NCBI RefSeq assembly: GCF_020819555.1
Contig: NZ_JAJHJB010000019.1
Location: 1-64,000, forward strand
Direction: 5' to 3'
Length of the DNA stretch: 64,000 nt
From: Pelosinus baikalensis
GTDB taxonomy: Bacteria; Bacillota; Negativicutes; DSM-13327
Below are positions 8,308 to 16,889 of the stretch, piece by piece. Numbering within the stretch: the stretch's first letter is position 1; each line of letters opens with the position of its first letter. The position numbers and the translations under genes are program-made. The notes under the pieces were generated by a model that did no database searches, was not told the origin of the DNA, and saw only the letters and a list, made by a program, of their open reading frames with translations.

Positions 8308-9435
8308 ATGATTAATAAAGAGCGTGTATTAGCGGAATTCTTTGAACTGGTAAAGATTAAATGTTCGACTCGGGAAGAACGTGAAGTTGCAGATGTCCTG
8401 AAGGTTCGTTTAGCAGAATTGGGATTAGAGGTGACAGAAGATCAGGTTGGGGAAATCATTGGTGGTAATTGTGGCAACGTGATTGCTTATAAAGCAGGAA
8501 CAATACAGGATGCTCCTACTCTGATGCTCAGTGCTCATATGGACTGTGTTGAACCTTGCGGCGGGATAGAACCTCAGCTTAAGGATGGTGTGATCACATC
8601 CGTTGGAGATACGATTCTTGGTGCCGATGATAAAGCTGGAGTTGTAGCCATTTTAGAAGCATTGCGCATTGTAAATGAGGAACATATTTCTCACGGCCCC
8701 ATTCAGGTTGTATTTACTGTAGCGGAAGAAGGGGGCTTAAATGGTGCAAAGGCGATTGATTCTGCTGCGTTAAAAGCTGACTTTGGATATGCTCTTGATT
8801 CCAGTGGTGGACCTGGCGAAATTATTACGATGGCTCCTGGTCAAAATAGCATTACAGCGTTGATTCATGGCAGAAAGGCTCATGCAGGCGTAGCACCAGA
8901 AGAGGGAATTAATGCCATTGTAGTAGCCGGTAAAGCGTTGGCCGAGATGCAGATTGGACGTATCGATTTTGAAACAACCTCTAATGCAGGGATTATTAGT
9001 GGTGGCATTGCCACAAATATCGTGCCTGATTTGGTAGAAGTAAAATGTGAAGCTCGCAGCCGAAATATGAAAAAGCTGGAAGTGCAGACGCTTCATATGA
9101 AGGAGACCTTTGAGCAAGTGGCAACTGCTAACGGAGCCCAAGCCGAGGTCAAGGTAGAGACTGCTTATGGTCCTTATGTTTTATCGGAAACAGATCCTGT
9201 AGTAACTTTGGCAGTGAAGGCTGCGGAAAGTATTAGCCTCATTCCGGAAATTAAAGCTACAGGCGGAGGCAGTGATGCGAATTTCTTTAATAATTATGGT
9301 GTACCTACAGCCGTATTAGGAGTGGGTATGAGCAAAGTACATACCAAGGATGAATATATAAAAGAAATTGACTTGTATAATAGTGCGGAATTAGTGACCG
9401 CTCTGATCAAAACAGCAGCAACTATGAAAAAGTAA
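8308..9435 (+). CDS. M20 family peptidase (peptidase T-like)
   Basis: This is a cytoplasmic di-zinc aminotripeptidase-like enzyme of 375 residues. Metal-site motifs are SAHMDCVEP (His and Asp), LGADDKAGVV (bridging Asp), VAEEGGLNGAK (catalytic Glu and metal Glu) and the C-terminal His in SKVHTKDEYI. A dimerisation lid domain lies between about residues 180 and 290. An upstream TTG at 8302 is in frame, but TAGGGGG at 8295-8300 is best spaced for ATG 8308. Substrate is inferred as small peptides from the PepT-like family only. Confidence 0.9.
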   Translation: MINKERVLAEFFELVKIKCSTREEREVADVLKVRLAELGLEVTEDQVGEIIGGNCGNVIAYKAGTIQDAPTLMLSAHMDCVEPCGGIEPQLKDGVITSVGDTILGADDKAGVVAILEALRIVNEEHISHGPIQVVFTVAEEGGLNGAKAIDSAALKADFGYALDSSGGPGEIITMAPGQNSITALIHGRKAHAGVAPEEGINAIVVAGKALAEMQIGRIDFETTSNAGIISGGIATNIVPDLVEVKCEARSRNMKKLEVQTLHMKETFEQVATANGAQAEVKVETAYGPYVLSETDPVVTLAVKAAESISLIPEIKATGGGSDANFFNNYGVPTAVLGVGMSKVHTKDEYIKEIDLYNSAELVTALIKTAATMKK

Positions 9436-9486
9436 TATAAAATAAAGGCTGAGTGTAATCGCTGCACTTAGCCTTTATTTTATATT
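9434..9486. terminator. Bidirectional terminator
   Basis: AATATAAAATAAAGGCT...AGTG pairs with CACT...AGCCTTTATTTTATATT between two convergent genes. Confidence 0.9.
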
Positions 9487-9496
9487 ACTTATCAGT

Positions 9497-10558
9497 TCAC
9501 AGTTTTTTTCGAAAGCGCAGGAAATTACATAATAAATACAGGAGGCGGGTACAACCACCAGCTGTTTCTAGCAAGGAGTTTTTTATTCCTTGATAAGTAT
9601 TGGCTTTGGGGTCGGAAAGATACATGGCAAGCAGTCCTTGCACAATGGTTTTATGAAAAGCGGGATAGGGTAATGTGTCGGCTTGAAGAAAGGCTTGCTG
9701 TATGAAGTGTATCAAGTGAGCTGCTGTTTCGGGAGAATCTTGATAATAAGAGACAAAATTAAGGTCGCCGCTTTTTTGATCTTCAGCCGCATCGATGAAG
9801 TAATCTAATAGGATATGTAAGCCGCTAATCCAGGGAAAGTAAGCGGAATCAATTTTTGAAACTGTGCAAGAGGTGAGATTCTTGTCGCTGGCAGCAGCGC
9901 AGAGCATAAACATACCTAAGGTAGAGCCCGTAGCTGCGGCGAATTCCCAAGGCGTAAGCTGAGGGTAGTGCTCGAGATGCTTATGAATCCAAGTTAGCAT
10001 TTTTTCTTCGCGAATGCTAGGATTAAGATGTTTATAGGTCTGTAATTCGCTGTAGAGGCGGGCCAATTTCTGGATATTTGGTTTTACCAGCTCATAAGAA
10101 GGCAATGTATTTACCTTTTGCTGGCAAGTCAGGACAAGCTCTTTCAAATAACCCCCGTCTTCTTTATAAGGATAAAAAGCATAATAATCCTTAAGGTGGG
10201 CGCTGGGGTCAAGAGCATCCGTGATTGCGTAATGCAATTGGCGGAAGGCCTGTTCATCTGTTATACCAGCGTTATCGCACAGGTTATCTAAATAATCGCT
10301 GATGGTTTGTAACGCGACGACGAGAGAAATAAAGTCTGTTTTACATACTGTAGGGTAGAGGCTGTAAATGCTTCCTCCCTGACAATGGAATTTTTTGTTC
10401 GTAATACTGGCAAGGGCCTGCTCTTTAAGCTCGGGGCAGGCATGGGATATCCCTTTCGTAGACCAGTGGTGCAGTTCGCTGTCAACTAAGGGAAAGACTT
10501 TTCTGACAAAAGGAATAATTAAAGAGAGTACTCTATAGAATTTAGCAAAGAATTTCAT
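9497..10558 (-). CDS. ytpB: Tetraprenyl-beta-curcumene synthase-like (DUF2600)
   Basis: The 353-residue product matches the YtpB/DUF2600 family, which in Bacillus converts tetraprenyl diphosphate to tetraprenyl-beta-curcumene, a sesquarterpene precursor. Family features visible are SELHHWSTKG near residue 27, the CQGGSIYSLYP segment, the Asp-rich SDYLDNLCDNAGI near residue 85 and a second Asp-rich ILLDYFIDAAEDQKSGDLNF near residue 250. AAGGAGG precedes the ATG. It lies 65 bases downstream of ppx on the same strand and may be co-transcribed. No other terpene gene is nearby, so the prenyl donor would come from elsewhere. Confidence 0.85.
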   Translation of the reverse strand: MKFFAKFYRVLSLIIPFVRKVFPLVDSELHHWSTKGISHACPELKEQALASITNKKFHCQGGSIYSLYPTVCKTDFISLVVALQTISDYLDNLCDNAGITDEQAFRQLHYAITDALDPSAHLKDYYAFYPYKEDGGYLKELVLTCQQKVNTLPSYELVKPNIQKLARLYSELQTYKHLNPSIREEKMLTWIHKHLEHYPQLTPWEFAAATGSTLGMFMLCAAASDKNLTSCTVSKIDSAYFPWISGLHILLDYFIDAAEDQKSGDLNFVSYYQDSPETAAHLIHFIQQAFLQADTLPYPAFHKTIVQGLLAMYLSDPKANTYQGIKNSLLETAGGCTRLLYLLCNFLRFRKKL

Positions 10559-10623
10559 AATAGCCTCCTTGTTGAGAAAGGGTACAGTTTATTTTAATTT
10601 TGCTATGCCTTTTCTTCTTTATT

Positions 10624-12147
10624 CTATAAGGAGGCAGTTGAGACCGCTAATTCTAGACCTGTCTCACGTTTAAACCATTTGCTATGCTTCTTTACTGCCT
10701 GCAGTTCTAATAATAATTCTTGTTTGGTTGTTAAAATCAGCTGTGCCTGTTTTTTTGAGATGTTTGTTGTAATTTTTTCTACCAGACTCATTTGCGTAGT
10801 ATCTAAACCTTCCGCCAAGGCTAGCAATAATGCCAGTTTGCGAGCTGTTTGCCAGTTGGCTGCATCTAGAAATTCATTATAAATTCTGTTATAAGAATAT
10901 TTTACCGAAGGGCTATGATGCCAGCCGGCAATGATTGCGGCCATGATTTGCTCGCGGTGGGAAAGACCGAATAAACGAGCATTTTCTATTAAATAAGCGC
11001 TATGTCGTGCATGGTCATAATAACTCACTGTAATGCCAATGTCATGTAATAACGCGGCTACTTGCAAGAGTGTTCTGTTACGCGGCTGTAAGCCGAGTAT
11101 TTCCTGCCAATCATCAAATAAGCCATTGGCTAGCTTTGCTACCTGGCCCGCGTGCCTTGTATTGCCGCTATAGAATGACAGCATATTGTCTGTACTATGG
11201 GAAAGCGGATCTAACAGCTCTGTTTGCCCAGTTTGGGAAAGATAATATTGAAGAAATAATCCTTCCCTTACACCACAGCTGCTAATAATTAATTGTGTAC
11301 TATCGATTTTTTCAAATAAGTGTTTAACAATAGCTAAACCTGAGATAATAATATCAGCACGTTCACTACTGAGCCCCGCTATTTTGCGACGCTGAGCACA
11401 GGACATTTTTATGACGTCTTCCCATAAGGAGTGGAAGGATAGAGAGCTGGTACGGTAGTTGTGCAGCTTTAATAAAGGGTAATGATTTCTTTTCTGCTCC
11501 ATTTTTCCAATGCTGCGGGCAGTTCCGCCAATGCCAATTAGAGGAAGATTAAGGGTTTCTAGCCAAGGTACTTTTGCAAGCTCCTGGGACAGAAATTCGT
11601 CAAGATCTGCTAATTGGACTTCCGTTGCTTTGTTTTCTAGTTTAAAGCGTTCTGTTAAGGTAACAGCTCCAAAGGGCAAACTAATGACTTCTTCGGCTTT
11701 GCGGTTCTTGATCAATGTTAATTCCGTGCTGCCGCCTCCTAAGTCGAATAATATGGCATCTGTAACATCAAGGGTATTAATGGCCCCTAAATAGCCCAAT
11801 TTTGCTTCTTTTTCCCCGCTAATAATGTCAATAGAAATGCCTGTCTCTTTTTGAATTTTCTTTACGAATTCCGAGCCATTAACGGCATTGCGCAGCGCTG
11901 CTGTTCCTACGCCTAGAATTTTATCCGTATGAAAGATTTGACACATATGAGCGAAGCTTTTTAGTAAGCTCATTGTACGAGCCATGGCCTCTGGCTGCAG
12001 CTGACGATTTTTATCTGCCTCTTGTCCCAAACGAACCGCATCTTTTTGATGATAAATTAGATTGTAGGAACCGTTAGTATAGATTTCGACGATAATAAGG
12101 CGAGCAGAGTTTGATCCTAAATCGATAATCGCGATACGTTGATTCAT
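10624..12147 (-). CDS. ppx: Exopolyphosphatase / pppGpp phosphohydrolase (Ppx/GppA)
   Basis: This enzyme hydrolyses polyphosphate or guanosine pentaphosphate. The N-terminal two thirds is an ASKHA phosphatase domain with IIDLGSNSARLIIVEI at the start, GEKEAKLGYLG and LFDLGGGSTEL near residue 140. The C-terminal third is an HD domain (ALLHDIG near residue 370). The product has 507 residues. An upstream in-frame start at 12177 adds ten residues, but AAGGAG is placed correctly only for ATG 12147, which also gives the normal N-terminus. It is divergent from ppk1, so synthesis and degradation of polyphosphate are encoded side by side. The 355-base gap to ppk1 holds AT-rich DNA and no gene. Confidence 0.93.
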   Translation of the reverse strand: MNQRIAIIDLGSNSARLIIVEIYTNGSYNLIYHQKDAVRLGQEADKNRQLQPEAMARTMSLLKSFAHMCQIFHTDKILGVGTAALRNAVNGSEFVKKIQKETGISIDIISGEKEAKLGYLGAINTLDVTDAILFDLGGGSTELTLIKNRKAEEVISLPFGAVTLTERFKLENKATEVQLADLDEFLSQELAKVPWLETLNLPLIGIGGTARSIGKMEQKRNHYPLLKLHNYRTSSLSFHSLWEDVIKMSCAQRRKIAGLSSERADIIISGLAIVKHLFEKIDSTQLIISSCGVREGLFLQYYLSQTGQTELLDPLSHSTDNMLSFYSGNTRHAGQVAKLANGLFDDWQEILGLQPRNRTLLQVAALLHDIGITVSYYDHARHSAYLIENARLFGLSHREQIMAAIIAGWHHSPSVKYSYNRIYNEFLDAANWQTARKLALLLALAEGLDTTQMSLVEKITTNISKKQAQLILTTKQELLLELQAVKKHSKWFKRETGLELAVSTASL

Positions 12148-12502
12148 GAAATCATTTCTCCTTTGTACAGGGTGCAAATTCTTTTATAAAATATGTATTA
12201 GCAATATTTTATAAAAATCCTCTGCCTAAATAGCAATTTACGAAAGATTATTATGATAAAATAAATGTTATAAAATTTAGATAATTGAGAAAACAATGCG
12301 CTGCTTTAAAGGAATTTTAATGGATTGAAAGCGTATTCTTTTATAATTCTCTCAATCAGTGGATTGTTAAGTTATTGTAAATTTATTCAAATACAGCTCT
12401 TATACTAGAGGAAACGGCAGGTAATATAAGGAATTATGTCGAAAGAAAACTACTACAATGAGTAAGCCCAGTTTCAAATTCTGAGATAGGCAGGTTGAAG
12501 CC

Positions 12503-14557
12503 ATGTTTGATAAAAAAGAGAATTTCCTAAATAGGGAATTAAGCTGGCTGAAGTTTAATCATCGGGTATTAGAAGAAGCGAATGACCCTGAAAAACCTTT
12601 GCTGGAACGATTGAAATTTGTGGCGATTGCCAGTTCTAATTTGGATGAGTTTTTTATGATTCGTGTTGCTGGACTGAAACAGCAAGTGGAGAGCGGTATT
12701 GGTAAGAGAGACCCTGCAGGATTTAATGCAGCCCAGCAACTTCAATTAATTGATGAAGCGGTGCGGGAGATGGTACGGCTGCAGTATTGGTATCTAAAGA
12801 AGATTCTTGGTGCCATGCAGAATCATGATATTTATGTAAGTGATGTTGAGAGTTTAGCCGTTAGCGGACGACAGTGGGTAGAAGAGCATTTTTATAACAC
12901 GATCTATCCGTTGCTTACGCCATTAGCAGTAAATGCCAGTCACCCTTTTCCTCTATTAGCCAATCGGAGTTTAAATCTGGCAGTGCTGCTAAGTAAGGGA
13001 AAAGAGGAGCTGCAGACAGCAATTCTTCCCGTTCCTAGTGCTCTGCCACGAATTATTGAAGTGCCTGACCAAAGTGTTGGCAAACAATTTGTATTATTAG
13101 AAGACATTATAAAAAAACATTGTTCTGAGTTATTTTGCGGCTACACGATTAAGGATATTGTACCCTTTAGCATTACGCGCAATTCGGATTTGTTAATTGA
13201 TGGTGAAGGTGCCGAAGATCTGCTGGCCGAGGTAGAAAAATCTCTGCGTCAGCGTAAACGGGGCGAAGCAGTACGTTTGGAAATGACCAAAACAAAGAAA
13301 TCTTTTTTAAAAGATTTCTTGCTAGATATATTTAAGATGGATGAACAGGATTTGTATGAAGTTACGGGTCCTATTGATATATCTTGTTTTATGAAAGTGA
13401 TGGATCTTCAAGGTTTTGATGACCTGCGCTATGAGCCCATCATTCCACAGATTCCCATAGGATTAAAAGATGCAGAGGATTTGTTTGATGTAATTCGAGA
13501 GAAAGATATTTTACTACATCATCCTTACGAATCCTTTATGCCCGTAGTAAACTTTATTCGTCAGGCAGCAGTTGATCCTAAGGTGTTAGCGATTAAGCAA
13601 ACTTTATATAGAGTGAGTGGTAATTCTTCCATTGTCCGTGCTTTGGCTCAAGCCGCGGAAAATGGGAAACAAGTTACGGTTGTAGTAGAAGTTCGAGCTC
13701 GTTTTGATGAGGAAAACAATATTCTATGGGCCAGAAAATTAGAAGAATCTGGATGTCATGTAATTTATGGATTGTTGGGTCTCAAGGTCCATGGTAAAAT
13801 GGCATTAATCATTCGGCAGGAAGAAGCTCGTATTAAGCGATATGTGCATATGGGGACGGGGAACTATAATGACATTACAGCCCGTATATACTCTGATATG
13901 AGTCTGTTTACTGCCAATGAAAAAGTAGGAGCGGATGCTTCTGACTTTTTTAATATGTTATTGGGTTATTCGGAACCACCATCGTGGAAAAAGCTGGTGG
14001 TTGCCCCCGTTGGTTTGCGAGAGAAAATAAAAGAGCTGATTGATCGGGAAATTGCTTTTGCTCAAGAGGGAAAAAGCGGTCATATCATTGCTAAAATGAA
14101 TTCTCTACTGGATAAGGATATTATTCTTAAATTGTATGAGGCTTCTAGCAAAGGGGTTAAAATTGATCTTATTATTCGTGGAATTTGTGCTCTAAAACCA
14201 GGGCTTGAACATGTTAGTCAGAATATTAAGGTACGAAGCATTGTAGGGCGCTTTTTGGAGCATCATCGTATTTTATATTTTGCAAATGGTGGTAAGGAAA
14301 AAATCTATTTATCCAGTGCGGACTGGATGAATCGTAACTTAAGTGAGAGGATCGAATTATTATTTCCCATTGATAATCCAGAAATTCTAGAACGAATAAA
14401 AAATATTTTACATATTATGCTGAAAGATAATCGTAAGGCTTATATGATGAAAAGTGATGGCACCTATCGACGGGTATATCGCCGAGGTAAGATCGTTAAT
14501 AGTCAGCAAAAATTATATCAAGAAGCACAAGAGCGAGCTGGTGGTGCAGATTTTTAA
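12503..14557 (+). CDS. ppk1: Polyphosphate kinase
   Basis: PPK1 reversibly polymerises the gamma-phosphate of ATP into polyphosphate, usually at the membrane. The 684-residue product has the N-terminal FLNRELSWLKFNHRVLEEA motif, ASSNLDEFFMIRVAGL near residue 48, the catalytic phospholipase-D-like half with KVHGKMALIIR (autophosphorylated His region) near residue 426, and the second His motif HHRILYFANGG near residue 582. Length fits the family. A terminator follows directly. Confidence 0.96.
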   Translation: MFDKKENFLNRELSWLKFNHRVLEEANDPEKPLLERLKFVAIASSNLDEFFMIRVAGLKQQVESGIGKRDPAGFNAAQQLQLIDEAVREMVRLQYWYLKKILGAMQNHDIYVSDVESLAVSGRQWVEEHFYNTIYPLLTPLAVNASHPFPLLANRSLNLAVLLSKGKEELQTAILPVPSALPRIIEVPDQSVGKQFVLLEDIIKKHCSELFCGYTIKDIVPFSITRNSDLLIDGEGAEDLLAEVEKSLRQRKRGEAVRLEMTKTKKSFLKDFLLDIFKMDEQDLYEVTGPIDISCFMKVMDLQGFDDLRYEPIIPQIPIGLKDAEDLFDVIREKDILLHHPYESFMPVVNFIRQAAVDPKVLAIKQTLYRVSGNSSIVRALAQAAENGKQVTVVVEVRARFDEENNILWARKLEESGCHVIYGLLGLKVHGKMALIIRQEEARIKRYVHMGTGNYNDITARIYSDMSLFTANEKVGADASDFFNMLLGYSEPPSWKKLVVAPVGLREKIKELIDREIAFAQEGKSGHIIAKMNSLLDKDIILKLYEASSKGVKIDLIIRGICALKPGLEHVSQNIKVRSIVGRFLEHHRILYFANGGKEKIYLSSADWMNRNLSERIELLFPIDNPEILERIKNILHIMLKDNRKAYMMKSDGTYRRVYRRGKIVNSQQKLYQEAQERAGGADF

Positions 14558-14559
14558 AG

Positions 14560-14594
14560 AACAAGGCCTATACTTTCGTATAAGCCTTGTTTTA
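14560..14594 (+). terminator. Terminator after ppk1
   Basis: AACAAGGC.TATAC pairs with GTATA.GCCTTGTT around TTTC and runs into TTTT. Confidence 0.88.
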
Positions 14595-14632
14595 TCTTGA
14601 TTTCCCCTTAATTTCAATAGTTATCCCCATAG

Positions 14633-14778
14633 TTATGCACAAAAGGATAACAAATGTGGATAACTATGGGGACATATTCTGATTTTTACTTCAAAATGAG
14701 GGAATTTTATAGCTTCACGAGGAATGAACATGTGGATAAAAGGATGTGGATAAAGTTATCCACATCCTTTTATCCACA
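14633..14778. other. Cluster of six DnaA-box 9-mers
   Basis: Consensus TTATNCACA boxes occur at 14633-14641 (TTATGCACA), 14655-14663, 14731-14739 and 14745-14753 (these three reversed, TGTGGATAA), and 14756-14764 and 14770-14778 (forward). The last four form a nearly perfect 48-base palindrome (14731-14778), and the first two lie in a second inverted repeat with ATAGTTATCCCCATAG. Six boxes in 146 bases without a dnaA gene suggest a DnaA-titration or DnaA-regulatory site. A 70-codon frame here is not supported by a ribosome site. Confidence 0.75.
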
Positions 14779-14804
14779 ATTAGAAAACGAAATAATAAAA
14801 ACTC

Positions 14805-14834
14805 TTGACTTTACCTATAGAACTATGGTAAGAT
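14805..14834 (+). promoter_or_regulatory. Promoter of the tRNA-Arg pair
   Basis: TTGACT (14805-14810), an 18-base spacer and TAAGAT (14829-14834) lie about 38 bases before the first tRNA-Arg and 27 bases after the last DnaA box. Confidence 0.75.
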
Positions 14835-14872
14835 ATTTTTTGTCGACGGGACAAGGGTTCCATTGAAGGAAT

Positions 14873-14949
14873 GACTCCGTAGCCCAGCTGGATAGAGCGC
14901 TTGACTACGAATCAAGAGGTCGCAGGTTCGAATCCTGCCGGGGTCACCA
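14873..14949 (+). tRNA. tRNA-Arg (anticodon ACG)
   Basis: The acceptor GACTCCG pairs with CGGGGTC. The anticodon arm CTTGACT-ACG-AATCAAG and T-arm CAGGTTCGAATCCTG are intact, and CCA is encoded. ACG implies wobble A34-to-inosine editing, for which tadA lies about 130 bases downstream. Confidence 0.97.
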
Positions 14950-14971
14950 TTTTTGTTGCTAACTATATTTT

Positions 14972-15048
14972 GCGCCCGTAGCTCAGGCGGATAGAGCAAC
15001 GGTTTCCTAAACCGTGTGCCGGTGGTTCGAGTCCTCCCGGGCGCACCA
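14972..15048 (+). tRNA. tRNA-Arg (anticodon CCT)
   Basis: The acceptor GCGCCCG pairs with CGGGCGC. The anticodon loop carries CCT between GGTTT and AAACC. The GGTTCGAGTCC T-loop and encoded CCA are present. Confidence 0.96.
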
Positions 15049-15074
15049 TTGTATTTTGTGTGGTGAACCGGATA

Positions 15075-15551
15075 TTGGATGATCATTATTATATGGGATT
15101 AGCATTAGAGGAAGCGCAAAAGGCTTATGCGATTGGTGAAGTACCAATTGGAGCTGTGCTTGTTCTGGATGGTCAGGTAGTGGCTGCAGGACACAATATG
15201 CGGGAAAGTTGGCATGATGCGACGGCTCATGCTGAAATGATTGCTATTCGGGAAGCTTGTCAAAAGCTTGGACGATGGCGTTTAACTGGACTTACATTGT
15301 ATGTTACGATAGAACCTTGCCCTATGTGTGCTGGTGCTTTGGTCATGAGTCGTATTGACCGCTTGGTTTACGGCAGTGCTGATGTAAAAGCAGGGGCAAT
15401 TGAATCGATTTTTAATATAGCGCAAAATGATGCATTAAATCATTCCATGGTGGTTACATCGGGAATACGTAGAGATGAATGTGCGCAAATCATGAAAGAT
15501 TTTTTTAAACAACGACGAAAAAAGAATAAGAAGCATCACATAGATACCTGA
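15075..15551 (+). CDS. tadA: tRNA-specific adenosine deaminase
   Basis: TadA converts A34 to inosine in tRNA-Arg(ACG), which is encoded just upstream. The protein has the zinc and catalytic motif HAEMIAIREA near residue 54 and the second zinc motif EPCPMCAGALVMSRI near residue 84. Length is about 158 residues, normal for the family. TTG 15075 is preferred because GGTGA (15062-15066) is well placed and the N-terminus becomes the usual (M)DDHYYMGLALEEA. GTG 15060 or 15063 are alternatives but abut the tRNA. Confidence 0.93.
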   Translation: MDDHYYMGLALEEAQKAYAIGEVPIGAVLVLDGQVVAAGHNMRESWHDATAHAEMIAIREACQKLGRWRLTGLTLYVTIEPCPMCAGALVMSRIDRLVYGSADVKAGAIESIFNIAQNDALNHSMVVTSGIRRDECAQIMKDFFKQRRKKNKKHHIDT

Positions 15552-15580
15552 GACATGAGCATTGAAGTAGATCAGGTCAC

Positions 15581-15671
15581 GGAGAGGTGGCTGAGCTGGT
15601 CGAAGGCGCTCGACTCGAAATCGAGTAGGCGGGAAACTGTCTCGTGGGTTCGAATCCCACCCTCTCCGCCA
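15581..15671 (+). tRNA. tRNA-Ser (anticodon CGA), island integration target
   Basis: The acceptor GGAGAGG pairs with CCTCTCC. The anticodon arm CTCGACT-CGA-AATCGAG, a long variable arm and encoded CCA are intact. Its 3' two thirds is duplicated at 57239, marking it as the attachment site of the island. Confidence 0.97.
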
Positions 15672-15732
15672 TAAAGTGAATAATACCAGAAGTTGTAGCT
15701 GCTTGCAGTGAAGACTTCTGGTTTTTTTATTT
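15608..15732. repeat. attL direct repeat
   Basis: This 125-base stretch, from the anticodon arm of tRNA-Ser(CGA) through its terminator, recurs at 57239-57363 with only two mismatches (66 identical bases, then isolated differences). The repeat unit spacing is 41,631 bases. It defines the left end of the island. Confidence 0.92.
15684..15729 (+). terminator. Terminator of tRNA-Ser(CGA)
   Basis: ACCAGAAG pairs with CTTCTGGT around a 20-base loop that itself contains a small stem, followed by seven T. Copies occur at attR and, diverged, at 59320-59360. Confidence 0.85.
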
Positions 15733-15747
15733 GTGTAAAAAATTCAG

Positions 15748-15767
15748 TTGATAACATTTTGATAACA
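15748..15767 (+). other. Arm-type integrase sites near attL
   Basis: GTTGATAACA (15748-15757) and TTTTGATAACA (15757-15767) are tandem copies of a sequence also found twice at 57095-57117, inside the other island end. Such paired repeats are the usual arm-binding sites of tyrosine integrases. Confidence 0.6.
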
Positions 15768-15809
15768 AAAGTGTAGCCCGGCCTATTTTTTGACAGGCCG
15801 GGCTATTCA

Positions 15810-16442
15810 TTATATATCTATATTAGCTTTTTCAATAGCGTTACGTTTATTTTCACGAGAAGGATGAAGATAATGATTGGCTGTTATGCTGATATCAGAA
15901 TGACCAAGAATATCTGAAACAGTTTTTAAGTCTACACCAGCTTCTAGAGCATTGGTGGCAAAAGTATGTCGCAAATCATGAATTCGGATGTGAGGTGCTC
16001 CAATGCGAGTGATTGCGCGGCTAAAAGATTGAGAAACATAGTTAGGGTGCAGATGCTCGCCATTTGGCTTACAACAGATAAAGCCCTCATCATGATAGAT
16101 ATTTGTTGATTTCTGTTGCTCTTGCAAGGCTTTTACTTCCGTGAGAGCGATGTATAGGTTGTCAGGAATGGGAAGCGATCTATGGCTAGTACTTGTTTTT
16201 AATTTTACTAATTTAATACAGCTGTTTGAGCGACGGAGTTGTTGGATAATATGTATTTCACGATTCTTTAAATCAACATTGCTCCAGGTCAGCCCAAGTA
16301 TTTCACCACGACGTAGGCCGAGTGCAAGGCCGATTTTGATTGGCAATTCAATTTCGGTTCCTCTCACATCATCTAATAACAAAAGTTGCATAGGTGAGTT
16401 ATAGCCTAGCTGCTGTAAAAATTTTCTAGTAAATATGATCAT
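15810..16442 (-). CDS. Tyrosine recombinase, N-terminally truncated island integrase
   Basis: The 210-residue product is a complete catalytic domain of a phage-type tyrosine integrase. Visible residues are Arg in ALGLRRGEILGL, Lys in VKLKTSTSHR, HDLRHTFATNALEAG (His-x-x-Arg), LGHSDI (His) and the nucleophile Tyr in TANHYLHPS. The arm-binding and core-binding domains (normally another 150-180 residues) are missing; an IS110 remnant lies just upstream. It was probably the integrase of this island, reading toward attL as usual, but is unlikely to integrate now. Confidence 0.85.
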   Translation of the reverse strand: MIIFTRKFLQQLGYNSPMQLLLLDDVRGTEIELPIKIGLALGLRRGEILGLTWSNVDLKNREIHIIQQLRRSNSCIKLVKLKTSTSHRSLPIPDNLYIALTEVKALQEQQKSTNIYHDEGFICCKPNGEHLHPNYVSQSFSRAITRIGAPHIRIHDLRHTFATNALEAGVDLKTVSDILGHSDISITANHYLHPSRENKRNAIEKANIDI

Positions 16443-16559
16443 TTATAGTTATAAAATAAAATAGGCTGTTGAGAAATAGCTTTATGAAGTTGAATTTATA
16501 AATAAGATCATGAGTATCGTAGCTTGATATTTTGATGAAAGGTAGGGACTTTCTGACTT

Positions 16560-16815
16560 TGTAAAATTTTAGCACCAGAACCCGCTAAAAAAATAGCGCA
16601 GGAGTCTTTAATGATATTGAAGATTGGAATCCGACACTTACCAGTAATCTCCATGTAAACAACATTGAAGTTTTTTGAAGATACCACTCTTTAAAGAGTA
16701 AAAGATCACTTGTAAAAGTACTGAATTTCTTTGCCTTGTATGTAGTTACATTGTTTTCCCAAAAGCAATCGTAGCAACAATAAACTTCTTGTGAACACCA
16801 ACACCACAGCATACA
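16560..16815 (-). pseudogene. IS110-family transposase remnant
   Basis: On the minus strand, frames joined by a shift give GVGVHKKFIVATIAFGKTM, then VTTYKAKKFSTFTSDL, then VYMEITGKCRIPIFNIIKD. These are the start of the IS110 DEDD transposase, including its VHK and MESTG-like motifs. Only about 85 codons survive. It probably caused loss of the integrase N-terminus. Confidence 0.7.
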
Positions 16816-16889
16816 GAATTCAGGGCATATTATGAAAAGATGGAAAAATAAAGAGGAAAAATGGGGATAATAGGGAAATAAAGTATTAG

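Noticed and set aside
14633..14778. Replication origin
   Set aside because: There is no dnaA, dnaN or AT-rich unwinding region with oriC gene order nearby; neighbours are ppk1 and tRNA genes.
14654..14866. 70-codon open frame between ppk1 and tRNA-Arg
   Set aside because: It overlaps the DnaA-box palindrome and tRNA promoter, has no ribosome site, and its sequence is explained by the repeats.
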